Shown here: positions 45,879-55,056 of the stretch, piece by piece
How the letters are laid out: each line of letters opens with the position of its first letter
Position numbering within the stretch: position 1 is the stretch's first letter
Assembly (NCBI RefSeq): GCF_042647165.1
Contig: NZ_JBHRUV010000014.1
DNA length: 64,000 nt
Strand: one strand, 5' to 3'
Source: Camelimonas abortus
Lineage (GTDB): Bacteria; Pseudomonadota; Alphaproteobacteria; Rhizobiales; Beijerinckiaceae
Position numbers and translations under genes: made by a program
The notes under the pieces: model-generated
What the model was told of the DNA's origin: nothing
Databases searched by the model: none
The model's input: only the letters and a program-made list of their open reading frames with translations

Positions 45879-47548
45879 CCGGGATCCGCCGCAACGTCGC
45901 CGCCGCGGCCGNNNNNNNNNNNNNNNNNNNNNNNNNNNNNNNNNNNNNNNNNNNNNNNNNNNNNNNNNNNNNNNNNNNNNNNNNNNNNNNNNNNNNNNNN
46001 NNNNNNNNNNNNNNNNNNNNNNNNNNNNNNNGCGCCGCGCCCGGCGCCGGGCGGGCCCTCGCCGGGATGCTGGCGCTGGTTCTCGCCGGCTGCGCCACGG
46101 ACGCGCTGCAGCAGGTGCCGGCCTCGCCCGCGCAGCCGCTGACGCCGGCCCAGGGCGGCGCGCCGCAGACCGGGGCGGGCGCCGGCAAGTCCTTCGCCGT
46201 GGCGCCCGACTACGCGGCGGCCGACATGGACGCCGCGCCGCAGATTCCGTCCGGCAAGCCCCTCGGCCTGCCGGAGCTCATCGACATCGCCCAGTCGAAC
46301 AATCCCGCCACCCGCCTGGCGTGGCTGCAGGCGCGCCAGGCGGCGCTCTCCCAGGGGCTGGTGGAGGCGACCTTTCTGCCGTTGATCTCCGCCAATGTGG
46401 TGGGCGGGCGCCAGCGCGTGGGGGTGGGGCTGCAGGACAATCCGCTGCCAGGGGCGCTGCGCGACCCCGCCGTGACCGTGGGCGGGGTGACGCCGGCGGT
46501 GTCGCTGCAGTGGCTGCTGTTCGATTTCGGCCAGCGCGGCGCCCTGCGCGAGGCGGCGCGGCACAATTCCGTGGCCGCCAACGTGCTGTTCAGCGGCGCG
46601 CACCAGAAGATCATCTTCGACGTCACCCGCGCCTACTTCCTCTATGGCGCGGCGCGCAGCCGCACGCGCATCGCCGCCCAGACCCTGGCCAACGCCCGCG
46701 AGATTGAAAGCGCCGCGGAGGCGCGCATGGCCAGCGGCCTTGGCAACGCCGTGGAGCTGGCCCAGGCGAAGCAGCTCGCCGCCCAGGCGCGCTTTGGCCT
46801 GGTGCAGGCCCAGGGCAATGAGAGCGCCGCCTATCAGGCGCTGCTCACCGCCATGGGCGTCTCGCCCACGGCCCGCCTCAACATCCGCGACGCCAGCGGC
46901 CGGGCGCTGGCCGGCAGCTTCGAGGCGCCCACCGAGCAGGCGATTCGCGAGGCGCTGGCGCGCCGGCCCGACGTGCTGGCCAGCTACAGGGCCATGCAGG
47001 CGGCCCGCGCCGGGGTGAAGGCGGCCCAGTCCGAGTTCATGCCCAAGGTGTTCCTCAGCGCCGTCGCGGCGCACGGAACCAGCAGTCTCAGCACCACCGG
47101 CCTGCCCACCGTGGGCCAGCAGGGCTCCACCACCGGCTTCCTCATCGGCGCGACCATGCCGCTCTATGACGGCGGCCTGCGCGCCGCCCAGCTGCGCAAG
47201 GCCGAGGCGCTGGCCGATTCCAGCGAGACCGTGTTCCGCCGGGTCCGCGCCGACGCGGTGCGCGAGATCATCGTGGCGGCGGACACGCTGCGTTCGGCGC
47301 TGGCGTCCTATCGCGCCGCCCGCGAGCTGGCGAAGGCGGCCGACACCACCTGGCGGGCCGCGGCGGCCGCCTACAAGGCCGGAACCGGCTCCATCACCGC
47401 CGTGGCCGCGGCGGACAGCGGCCTGCTGGCCGCCCGCCAGGCGGAGGCCGACGCCCACGCCGCCTCGCTGGTGGCGGCCGCCAGCCTCGCTTTCGTGCTC
47501 GGCGCCATGAACAGCGCCGACGTCGCCTCCGGTCTGCTGGCGCGATAA
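45875..47548 (+). CDS. mdtP: TolC-family outer-membrane efflux lipoprotein (MdtP-like), interrupted by an assembly gap
   Basis: Outer-membrane channel of the tripartite pump. From about residue 65 of the gapped translation comes a lipobox (LVLAGCATDAL), then the outer-membrane efflux repeats: helices such as NPATRLAWLQARQAALSQ and a second half from TEQAIREALARRPDVLASYR. The start at 45875 is coupled to mdtO by ATGA. A run of 120 N (45912-46031) falls between start and lipobox. As written it leaves about 70 residues before the lipid Cys, far more than a signal needs, so gap size or start may be wrong. Confidence 0.85.
   Translation: MTGIRRNVAAAAXXXXXXXXXXXXXXXXXXXXXXXXXXXXXXXXXXXXXXXXXAAPGAGRALAGMLALVLAGCATDALQQVPASPAQPLTPAQGGAPQTGAGAGKSFAVAPDYAAADMDAAPQIPSGKPLGLPELIDIAQSNNPATRLAWLQARQAALSQGLVEATFLPLISANVVGGRQRVGVGLQDNPLPGALRDPAVTVGGVTPAVSLQWLLFDFGQRGALREAARHNSVAANVLFSGAHQKIIFDVTRAYFLYGAARSRTRIAAQTLANAREIESAAEARMASGLGNAVELAQAKQLAAQARFGLVQAQGNESAAYQALLTAMGVSPTARLNIRDASGRALAGSFEAPTEQAIREALARRPDVLASYRAMQAARAGVKAAQSEFMPKVFLSAVAAHGTSSLSTTGLPTVGQQGSTTGFLIGATMPLYDGGLRAAQLRKAEALADSSETVFRRVRADAVREIIVAADTLRSALASYRAARELAKAADTTWRAAAAAYKAGTGSITAVAAADSGLLAARQAEADAHAASLVAAASLAFVLGAMNSADVASGLLAR
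45912..46031. other. Assembly gap (120 N)
   Basis: All bases are N. The flanks are GC-rich and partly self-complementary, which could have stopped assembly. The length is a multiple of three, so the frame of mdtP is kept across it, possibly by chance. Confidence 0.99.
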
Positions 47549-47676
47549 CGCGGCCTTTCGCGGCGCTGGCGGCAGGACGCCGCCTTTCCGCCTTCGTCCT
47601 CCTGTTCGCCGGGTCCTGTCCGGAACCTTCGCCGCCCCGCCGCGCTTCCTGCGTGGGCGGCGGGAGTGGAGGCGTC

Positions 47677-48602
47677 ATGGCGGAGCAGGGCGGAGGACGG
47701 CGGGCGCTGCTGCTGCGCAACCCGGCGGCGCGACGCGGCGGCGAGGACATCGGCGCGGTGACGGCGCGGCTGCGCGCCGGCGGCCTCGCCGTGACCGTGG
47801 AGAATTTCGCCGCCCTGCCGGAGATCGCCCGCGACATCGTGCGCCTGCGCGCCAGCGCCGATCTGGTGGTGATCTGCGGCGGCGACGGCTCGGTGTCGTC
47901 GGCGGCCATGGCCGCCATGGAGAGCGGCCTGCCGCTGGGGGTGATTCCCATGGGCACGGCCAATGATCTGGCCCGCACGCTCGCCATCCCCATGGATCTG
48001 GAGGCGGCGGCGGAGGTGATCGTCGCCGGGCGCACGGCGGCGGTCGACGTGGGCTCGGTCAACGGCCACGCCTTCTTCAACGTGGCCAGCATCGGCCTGG
48101 CCAGCGACCTGGCGGCGGCGCTGGATCCGGGGCTGAAGCGCGTTTCGGCCGCGCCGGCTATGCGCTGGCGGCGCTGCGGGTGATGCTGCGGGCGCGGCCG
48201 TTCAGCGCCGTCATACGCAGCGCGCAGGGCGAGGCGCCGGCGCGCACCTTCCAGATCGCCGTCGGCAACGGCCGCCACTATGGCGGCGGCAATGTGGTGT
48301 CCGAACGGGCGGCCATCGACGACGGCCAGCTCGATCTTTACAGCCTGGAGATGTCGACGGTGTGGAAAATGGCGCTGATGCTGCCGGCGTTCCGCGCCGG
48401 CGCGCACGGGGCGTGGAGCGAGGTGCGCACGGCGCGCTGCGCCGCCTTTGACGTGCTCACCCGCCGGCCGAAGCCGGTGAACGCCGACGGCGAGATCGTC
48501 ACCGCCACGCCGGCGCATTTCCGCGTGCATCCGGCCGCGGTGCGGATATTTGCGCCGCAGGGCGTCGCGCCCGCCCGCCGCCGCGGCGGGGCGGCGGCAT
48601 GA
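47677..48602 (+). pseudogene. Diacylglycerol kinase/YegS-like lipid kinase, frameshifted
   Basis: The N-terminal part (47677-48183) has the lipid-kinase motifs VVICGGDGSVSSAAM and IPMGTANDLARTLAIP. The C-terminal part continues in another frame from about 48141 (RFGRAGYALAALRVML) to 48602, with the family block GNGRHYGGGNVVSERAAIDDGQLDLY. One base appears missing near 48141: inserting a C would give a continuous 308-aa protein, the usual length. ATG 47677 has GGAGG 6 bp upstream. Either a recent loss-of-function mutation or a sequencing error. A terminator follows at once. Confidence 0.88.
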
Positions 48603-48619
48603 TCCTGGCTCCGGAAAGC

Positions 48620-48659
48620 AAAAAGCCCGGCGATCCGTCAGGATCTTCCGGGGCTTTTT
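48620..48659. terminator. Bidirectional Rho-independent terminator
   Basis: AAAAAGCCC (48620-48628) pairs with GGGCTTTTT (48651-48659), with further pairing inside (GATCC/GGATC). T-runs on both strands let it end the lipid-kinase transcript on plus and the tRNA-Leu transcript on minus. Confidence 0.9.
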
Positions 48660-48673
48660 GCTGCACCATTTTA

Positions 48674-48760
<87 letters not shown>

Positions 48761-48805
48761 CTTCGCGTCTCCGGCGCGTCGCGCCGTCGCCGTTCGGTGA
48801 GCAGG

Positions 48806-48834
48806 GGTTTATGGCTCCTGAGCCTCCGTGTCAA
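48806..48834 (-). promoter_or_regulatory. Sigma-70 promoter of tRNA-Leu
   Basis: On the minus strand TTGACA (48834-48829) and TAAACC (48811-48806) are separated by 17 bp, and the tRNA 5' end lies about 45 bp further. The perfect -35 is notable in this GC-rich sequence. Confidence 0.7.
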
Positions 48835-48914
48835 CGCCCCCTGGCGAGGCTCTGCATAACTTCGCGCCTTTCCACAGGCGGGGCGGGGAGAACCGTCCCG
48901 CCGGCCATGGCGCC

Positions 48915-49364
48915 TCAGGCCTGCAGCGCCACCAGATGCGGAATCAGCGGCTCGTCGGCCGGCGGCATGGGATAGTCGCGCAGCCGCGCCGGGCGCACCC
49001 ATTTCAGCTCCTGGCCCTCGCGGGCGGCGACGAATCCCTCCCAGCGCCGGCACACGTAGAGCGGCATCAGCAGGTGGAAGGCGTCGTAGGCGTGGCTGGC
49101 GAAGGTGAGGGGGGCGAGGCACGGCTCCTTCACCGTCACGCCCAGCTCCTCGGCCAGTTCGCGGATCAGCGCCGTTTCGGGGCGCTCGCCCGGCTCCACC
49201 TTTCCGCCGGGAAACTCCCACAGCCCTTCCAGCGCCTTGCCCTTCGGCCGGCGGGCGATCAGCACGCGGCCGTCGGCGTCGAGCAGCGCGCAGGCCACCA
49301 CCAGCACCAGCGGCGCCGGCGGCGGGGCCGGCGCGTCCGCGCCGGCGGGAAGCGAAGCCGTCAT
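48915..49364 (-). CDS. mutT: (Deoxy)nucleoside triphosphate pyrophosphohydrolase, Nudix family (MutT)
   Basis: Hydrolyses oxidised nucleotides such as 8-oxo-dGTP; 149 aa. The Nudix box is complete at residues 54-76: G(x5)E(x7)RELAEELGV. The preceding FPGGK and the C-terminal ELKWVRPARLRDYPMPPAD are typical of MutT. The N-terminal 18 residues are Pro/Ala-rich. The start overlaps the SIMPL gene stop (ATGA), and the pair follows argJ on the same strand. Confidence 0.92.
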   Translation of the reverse strand: MTASLPAGADAPAPPPAPLVLVVACALLDADGRVLIARRPKGKALEGLWEFPGGKVEPGERPETALIRELAEELGVTVKEPCLAPLTFASHAYDAFHLLMPLYVCRRWEGFVAAREGQELKWVRPARLRDYPMPPADEPLIPHLVALQA

Positions 49365-50122
49365 TCGATGATCCATGTGGCGTTGACCGAGGCCGACAGC
49401 GTTATCTCGCCGGCCTCCACGGGCGGGGCGGCCATGTCGGCCGGAGCGGCGCGCATGGCGTAGACGTCGCCGCGGCGCGGCATGGGGCGGACGTCGCCGG
49501 CGCTGATGGCCTGCAGCGGCCCGAGCCGGGCGCCGGCGGCCTCCACCAGGCGGCTGGCCGTCTCGCGGGCGTTGCGCACCGCCTCGGCCTGCAGCTCCGC
49601 CTCCGCCTGGCGGCGGCCGGAGTATTCGAACGTCAGGCCGTTGATGCGGTTGGCGCCCTGGCCGGTGGCGGCCGCGACCAGCGGGCCGAGCTTCGCCAGG
49701 TCGCGCACCCGCACCGTCACCGAACTGGAGGCGGTGAAGCCGTCCTCGCGGCTCTCGATGTCGCCGGCGCTGTCGCGCACGTTGCGGTAATTGGGGGTGA
49801 TCGAGACATTGTCGGTACGCACGTCGCGCGCCTCCACGCCGGCCTTGCGCACCGCTTCGATGACTTTCGTCGCGGCGGCGGCGTTGGCGGCCAGGGTTTC
49901 GGCGGGGGTCGCGCCGCGCGTCGCCACGCCGACGCTGATCACCGCCACGTCCGGCGTCACCTCGCGGCTGGCGTAGCCCGTCACCGAAACCGTGCGCGGC
50001 GGCTGGCGCGCGCCGGCGGCCGGCGCCGCCGCCGCGGGCGCGGCGAGGGCGAAAAGGGTCGCGACGCAGGCCGCGGCGGCGGCGGCGCCCCTGCGGGCGG
50101 GGAGACGGATGGCCCCTGTCAT
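49361..50122 (-). CDS. SIMPL (DUF541) domain periplasmic protein
   Basis: Exported protein of 253 aa. A signal peptide with core AAAAAACVATLFALAAPAAAA precedes the SIMPL domain, beginning RTVSVTGYASREVTPDVAVIS and including TDNVSITPNYR and the C-terminal EITLSASVNATWII. The SIMPL domain occurs in the mouse signalling protein SIMPL and in bacterial oxidative-stress protein YggE. Function here is unknown, probably periplasmic. ATG 50122 overlaps the argJ stop; its own stop overlaps mutT. Confidence 0.88.
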   Translation of the reverse strand: MTGAIRLPARRGAAAAAACVATLFALAAPAAAAPAAGARQPPRTVSVTGYASREVTPDVAVISVGVATRGATPAETLAANAAAATKVIEAVRKAGVEARDVRTDNVSITPNYRNVRDSAGDIESREDGFTASSSVTVRVRDLAKLGPLVAAATGQGANRINGLTFEYSGRRQAEAELQAEAVRNARETASRLVEAAGARLGPLQAISAGDVRPMPRRGDVYAMRAAPADMAAPPVEAGEITLSASVNATWIIE

Positions 50123-51360
50123 GAGCGGTAATCTCCGTTGATGGCGACGTATTCCTTGGTGAGGTCGCAGGTCCACACGGTCGCCGATCCCCGGCCGAGG
50201 CCGATGTCGACGGTGATGGTGATTTCATCCCCCTTCATGTAGGCGGAAGTTTGCTCCTCATCATAGGACGGGTCGCGCGCGCCCTGGGTGGCCACGCGGA
50301 TGTCGCCGAAGGAGATCGACAGCCGGTCGCGGTCGGCCGGCTCGCCGGCCTTGCCAACGGCCATCACCACGCGGCCCCAGTTGGCGTCCTCGCCGGCCAC
50401 GGCGGTTTTCACCAGCGGCGAATTGGCGATGGACATGGCGATGCGCCGGGCCGAACGCTCGGTGACGGCGCCCTGCACCCGCACGGTGATCAGCTTGCGC
50501 GCGCCTTCGCCGTCGCGCGCCACCTGCTGGGCGAGGTCGCGCAGCAGGGCGGTGAGCGCCTTGCGGAACGGGGCGAGGCGGCGGTCGCCCGAGGCGGTGA
50601 CCTGCGGCGCCCCGCGCGCCGCGGCGGCGCCGGTGGCGAACAGCAGCAGCGTGTCCGAGGTGGAGGTGTCGCCGTCAACGGTGACGCAGTTGAAGGTGCG
50701 GTCCACGGCCTTGCGCAGCAGCGCCTGCAGCGCGGGGGCGGCGATCGGCGCGTCCGTGACCACGAAGGAGAGCATGGTGGCCATGTCCGGGGCGATCATG
50801 CCGGCGCCCTTGGCGATGCCGTTGATGGTGACCTTCACCCCGCCCAGCGTGGTGGTGACCGTCGCCATCTTCGGGAAAGTGTCGGTGGTCATGATCGCCT
50901 CGGCGGCGGCGCGCCACTGGTCCGGCGCGGCGCGGGCGGCGCAGTCGTCCAGCACGCCCTCGAATTTCTCCGCCTCGAGCGGCTCGCCGATCACGCCGGT
51001 TGAGGCGATGAAGATCTGGCTGGCGCGGCAGCCCACCGCCTTCGCGGCGATTTTCGCCGTCAGCTCCACCGCCCTGCGGCCCCTGAGGCCGGTGAAGGCG
51101 TTGGCGTTGCCGGAGTTGACCACCAGCGCCCGCGCCTCGCCGCCCGGCAGGCGGTCGCGGCACCAGTCCACGGCGGCTGACGGGCATTTTGAACGGGTGA
51201 GCACGCCGGCGACGGCGGCCGGGCGGTCAAACACCGCGAGCATCACGTCAGTGCGGCCCCTGTAGCGGATTCCCGCCTCGGCGGTGGCGAACCGCACGCC
51301 CTCAATGGCGGGCAGCTCGGGAAAGGTCTTCGGCGCGAGGGGGGAAATGGCAGACGACAT
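50119..51360 (-). CDS. argJ: Bifunctional ornithine acetyltransferase/N-acetylglutamate synthase
   Basis: Moves the acetyl group from N-acetylornithine to glutamate in the cyclic arginine pathway; 413 aa. The precursor self-cleaves before Thr195 in PDMATMLSF, which becomes the nucleophile of the beta chain. GNANAFTG and FIASTGVIGE near residues 84-126 and VDGDTSTSDT mark the family. The stop overlaps the SIMPL start by 4 bp, linking argJ-SIMPL-mutT in one transcript. Confidence 0.96.
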   Translation of the reverse strand: MSSAISPLAPKTFPELPAIEGVRFATAEAGIRYRGRTDVMLAVFDRPAAVAGVLTRSKCPSAAVDWCRDRLPGGEARALVVNSGNANAFTGLRGRRAVELTAKIAAKAVGCRASQIFIASTGVIGEPLEAEKFEGVLDDCAARAAPDQWRAAAEAIMTTDTFPKMATVTTTLGGVKVTINGIAKGAGMIAPDMATMLSFVVTDAPIAAPALQALLRKAVDRTFNCVTVDGDTSTSDTLLLFATGAAAARGAPQVTASGDRRLAPFRKALTALLRDLAQQVARDGEGARKLITVRVQGAVTERSARRIAMSIANSPLVKTAVAGEDANWGRVVMAVGKAGEPADRDRLSISFGDIRVATQGARDPSYDEEQTSAYMKGDEITITVDIGLGRGSATVWTCDLTKEYVAINGDYRS

Positions 51361-51705
51361 GGGTCGCTCCTGAGGGTTGCGCGCGGCGCTCCGCGCGGGA
51401 GCGCCGGTGAAAGGCCGTAAACCGGGCCAGAAAACGAAAGGCTGGCGCGCGCCGCGGCGCGTGGGCCTCCGCCCTGGTCAGCCCACGGTTTTTGCGTCCC
51501 GTCCGCCGGAAAATCAAATGGAACCGCAGCAATCCGTCCGCAGCCGCCCGTCGCTGGCGGCAGGATCCGGAATGTCCGCCCCGGCGGGCGGCGTGGCGGC
51601 ATGTTCAGGCGCGGCTTCCTGGCGCGGCCCTGCGCCGGCCCCAGGCCGTCCGCACCCCGGCGGCGCGGTCATGGCGCGCCGTAGCGGGGGGCGTGAGCCC
51701 GGGAA
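51361..51705. other. Intergenic region between the PPIase gene and argJ
   Basis: No convincing gene or terminator is seen in 345 bp. An AT-richer patch at about 51485-51525 (TTTTTGC and AAAATCAAATGG) may hold the argJ promoter on the minus strand, but no firm -35/-10 pair can be given. Confidence 0.4.
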
Positions 51706-52704
51706 TCAGTCCCTGCGCGCGCGGCCGCGCGCCGGCTCCTGGCCCGGCGCGGCGCTGGCGGCGTTCCGCGCGGCTTCTTTCGCGGCGTCCCCCGTCGCGT
51801 CTTTCGTCGCCGGCGCCGCCTTGCCGCCCGGCTCCGGATAGCGCTCGATGCGCGCCCTGGCCCGCAGGCCGAGCACCAGGTCCTGCTGCGCCTTGCGGGT
51901 GAGATAGGCCTCGATCTCCGGCCGCACTTCCTCAAACGGCGCCGCCGGGCGGGCGCGCCGCTCCTCCACCTGGACGACGTGCCAGCCGGCGGCGGTCTTC
52001 ACCGGTCCGGAGATCTCGCCGGGCTTGAGGCGGAAGGCCGCCTCGGCGAGCTCCGGCGGCATGCCGGCGCGGGTGAGCCAGCCGAGCTCGCCGCCGTGGT
52101 GCGCCGTGGCCGGGTCGGCGGAGAGCTCCGCGGCGACGGCGGCGAAGCTTTCGCCGGCCTTCAGCCGCGCGAGCGCCGCCTTCGCCGCCTCCTCCGTGGA
52201 GGTGAGGATGTGGCGCACGCGCGCCTCCTCCTCCGGCTTCACGTCCTTCAGCGTCTGCTCATAGGCCTTGCGGGCGCTCTCCGGCGTCACCGCCTTGCGC
52301 GCCTCATGGGCCAGCAGCTCGTCCATCAGCAGCTTGCTGCGCTGGTAGGCGAGCTTGCGCGCATACTCCGGCGTCATGTCCAGCTTCGCCGCCAGCGCCG
52401 CCTGGCTGCCGAGGGCGAGATCGATGAGATAGCTGAGCACGTAATCGCGCCGGTTCTCCTCGCTGATGCGCGGCAGGCGGTCGGCCATGTCGTGCATGGC
52501 CAGCTTCAGGTCGCGTTCGGTGATGGGCGCGCCGTTGACGCGGGCCAGCACCGTGTCGTCCGGGATGGCGTCCGGCGCGGCGAGGCTTCCGGACGTGGCC
52601 GGCTGCTGCTCCGCCTCCGCGCGTGACGGCTGTTCCACAGCGAGCGCCAGCAGCGCGGCGGCGACGATTCGGATGACGGTGGCGCGATGCGAACGCACTG
52701 GCAT
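51706..52704 (-). CDS. Parvulin-type periplasmic peptidyl-prolyl isomerase (SurA/PrsA-like)
   Basis: Exported foldase of 332 aa. Signal peptide VIRIVAAALLALAV (about residues 8-24), an N-terminal SurA-like helical domain (VARVNGAPITERDLKLAMHDM), then the parvulin domain, RVRHILTSTEEAAKAAL to AGWHVVQVEERR. The C-terminal 50 residues are charged, Ala-rich and probably disordered. It would aid outer-membrane and periplasmic protein folding. The PPIase-argJ-mutT order is common in Hyphomicrobiales. Confidence 0.92.
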   Translation of the reverse strand: MPVRSHRATVIRIVAAALLALAVEQPSRAEAEQQPATSGSLAAPDAIPDDTVLARVNGAPITERDLKLAMHDMADRLPRISEENRRDYVLSYLIDLALGSQAALAAKLDMTPEYARKLAYQRSKLLMDELLAHEARKAVTPESARKAYEQTLKDVKPEEEARVRHILTSTEEAAKAALARLKAGESFAAVAAELSADPATAHHGGELGWLTRAGMPPELAEAAFRLKPGEISGPVKTAAGWHVVQVEERRARPAAPFEEVRPEIEAYLTRKAQQDLVLGLRARARIERYPEPGGKAAPATKDATGDAAKEAARNAASAAPGQEPARGRARRD

Positions 52705-52787
52705 GGGGATCGTCCTGGCTGTTGCACGCCGGTTGAAACGGAACAGTCTGCGGAAGGAGACGCCGGGCAGGGGCGCCGCCGGGCGGG

Positions 52788-53822
52788 TCAGGGCGTCCAC
52801 GCCGGGCGGGGCCTGGCTTCCTCGTCGGCGCGCCGGGCGTCGTCGATGACGGCGCGCAGGGCGCGCAGCGCTTCGGTGACGCCTTCGCCGCTCGCGGCCG
52901 AAAGCATCAGCGGCCTGCCCTGGCAGGCGGCGGCCAGCTCGTCCAGTTTGCGCCGGCGGGTTTCGGCGTCAAGCGCGTCGATCTTCGACAGGGCGACGAC
53001 CTGCGGCTTGGCGGCGAGGGCGTCGCTGTAGGCGGCCAGCTCGTCCTGCACCACCCGGTAGGCCTCCGCCACGTCCTCCTGGGTTCCGTCCACCAGGTGC
53101 AGCAGCACGCGGCAGCGCTCCACATGGCCGAGGAAGCGGTCGCCGAGGCCGAGCCCCTCATGGGCGCCCTCGATCAGCCCGGGAATGTCGGCGAGCACGA
53201 ACTCCTGCCCGTCGAGGCTGACCACGCCCAGCCCCGGATACAGGGTGGTGAAGGGGTAGTCGGCGATTTTTGGCCGCGCCGCCGTCACCGTGGCGAGGAA
53301 GGTGGACTTGCCGGCGTTGGGCAGGCCGACGAGACCGGCGTCGGCGATGAGCTTCAGCCGCAGCCAGATCCACATCTCCTGGCCCTCCTGGCCGGGATTG
53401 GCCCGGCGGGGCGCCTGGTTCGTCGCCGTCTTGAAATGGGCGTTGCCGAAGCCGCCGTTGCCGCCGCGGGCGAGGCACACCCGCTGCCCCGGTTTGGTGA
53501 GGTCGGCGAGCAGCGTCTCGTTGTCTTCGGCGAAGATCTGCGTGCCGGCTGGCACCTTCAGCACCACGTCGGCGCCCCTGGCGCCGGCGCGGTTGCGGCC
53601 CATGCCGTGCATGCCGCGGCCCGCCTTGAAATGCTGCTGGTAGCGGTAGTCGATCAGCGTGTTGAGATTGGCCACGCACTCGACCCACACGTCGCCGCCG
53701 CGGCCGCCGTCGCCGCCGTCCGGTCCGCCGAACTCGATGAACTTCTCGCGGCGGAAGGAGACGCACCCGGCGCCGCCATCTCCCGAGCGGATGTAGACCT
53801 TGGCCTGATCAAGAAACTTCAT
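52788..53822 (-). CDS. obgE: GTPase ObgE/CgtA
   Basis: Essential GTPase in ribosome assembly and stress control; 344 aa. The N-terminal glycine-rich Obg fold runs MKFLDQAKVYIRSGDGGAG to about residue 158. The G domain has G1 GLPNAGKST, G3 DIPGLIEGA, G4 LSKIDA and the SAASGEG loop. The Obg C-terminal domain is absent, as in many alphaproteobacteria. The DMT transporter gene is divergent. Confidence 0.96.
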   Translation of the reverse strand: MKFLDQAKVYIRSGDGGAGCVSFRREKFIEFGGPDGGDGGRGGDVWVECVANLNTLIDYRYQQHFKAGRGMHGMGRNRAGARGADVVLKVPAGTQIFAEDNETLLADLTKPGQRVCLARGGNGGFGNAHFKTATNQAPRRANPGQEGQEMWIWLRLKLIADAGLVGLPNAGKSTFLATVTAARPKIADYPFTTLYPGLGVVSLDGQEFVLADIPGLIEGAHEGLGLGDRFLGHVERCRVLLHLVDGTQEDVAEAYRVVQDELAAYSDALAAKPQVVALSKIDALDAETRRRKLDELAAACQGRPLMLSAASGEGVTEALRALRAVIDDARRADEEARPRPAWTP

Positions 53823-54113
53823 GGTTTTCCGTAGTTCACTGCGCCGGACTGCAAACTGTCCCCTGACACATAAGCCATGCCGCCGGCCGGCGAAACCGCC
53901 GCGGGCGCTTTCGCCGCGCTCCCGTCGCCGCAACGGCGCCGCCGGCTCCCGCCGTCATGCCCCGCCGCCCCGCCTGCCGGCGCGGGCCATGCGCCCGGCG
54001 CACGGCGCGGCCGCCCCGGCCTGCGTCGCCGGACTGGCGTTTCGCCGCGCCGCCGGCCATCGTGGAGGCGGCGCCCCGCGCCGTTCGCGCCGTCCAGCCA
54101 GCGGCAGGAGCCG

Positions 54114-55034
54114 ATGACCGCACAAACGCCGCCCGCCGCCGCCCGCAGCGCCCCCGCCGGCTCCGTCCGCCTCGGCGCGCTGCTCATGGTGGCCGCGGTT
54201 TTCCTGTTCTCCCTCAACGACGTGCTCGGCAAATGGCTGGTGGCCTCCTATCCGGTGGGCCAGATGCTGGTGATGCGCAGCCTCGTGTGTCTGGTCATTC
54301 TCGCGCCGTTTTACGTCCGCTCCGGCCTCGCGCCGCTGCGCCAGGCGTCGCGGCCGTGGCTGCACGTGATCCGCGGCCTGCTGACCGCGGCGGAGGTGGG
54401 GCTGTTTTACGCCTCGGTGATCTGGCTGCCGCTGGCCGACGCGGTCACCTTCTACATGGCCGGGCCGATCTATGTGGCGGCGCTGGCGGCGCTGGCGCTG
54501 GGCGAGCGCGCCGGAACCGGCGGCTGGCTGGCCATCATCGCCGGTTTCACCGGCGTGGCCGTGGCGCTGGAGCCGGGCGGCGCCAGCTTCACCTGGCCGG
54601 CGCTGATCGCCCTCGCCGGCAGCATCCTGTTCGCCGTCAGCATGATCATCACCCGTTACCTGCGCGGCGCGCCGGACGTGGTGCTGGTGACCGGGACCGT
54701 GCTCGGCGGCCTCGTGCTCGGCGTCGCGCTGCTGCCGTTCAGCGGCTGGCGGCCGGCGCCGGCGGTTGACCTTGCGCTGATGGGCTGGCTCGGCGTCGTC
54801 GCCATGGCCGGCCACGCCTGCGTCAACCGCTCGCTCAAGCTGGCGCCGGCCACGACCGTGGTTCCCTACCAGTATCTGCTCATCGTCTTCGCCATGTTTC
54901 TGGGCTGGCTGGCCTTCGGCGAGACGCCGGCGCTCACCGCGACTCTCGGCGCGGCCATCATCGTCGGCGCCGGCCTCGCCGTGTTCCTGCAGGAGAAGCG
55001 CAACGCCGCGCTCCAGGGGCCGCCGGAGACCTGA
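54114..55034 (+). CDS. DMT superfamily (EamA) transporter
   Basis: Ten-helix exporter of 306 aa made of two EamA repeats: LMVAAVFLFSLNDVLGKWLV (from about residue 24) and LIALAGSILFAVSMIITRYL (from about 160). Substrate is unknown. ATG 54114 is preceded by GGCAGGAG; the ORF above it is a Pro/Arg-rich shadow. It lies on the plus strand inside the otherwise minus-strand rplU-rpmA-obgE neighbourhood and converges with the GNAT gene. Confidence 0.88.
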   Translation: MTAQTPPAAARSAPAGSVRLGALLMVAAVFLFSLNDVLGKWLVASYPVGQMLVMRSLVCLVILAPFYVRSGLAPLRQASRPWLHVIRGLLTAAEVGLFYASVIWLPLADAVTFYMAGPIYVAALAALALGERAGTGGWLAIIAGFTGVAVALEPGGASFTWPALIALAGSILFAVSMIITRYLRGAPDVVLVTGTVLGGLVLGVALLPFSGWRPAPAVDLALMGWLGVVAMAGHACVNRSLKLAPATTVVPYQYLLIVFAMFLGWLAFGETPALTATLGAAIIVGAGLAVFLQEKRNAALQGPPET

Positions 55035-55056
55035 GCGGTCTCCGGCGCGCCCCCGG

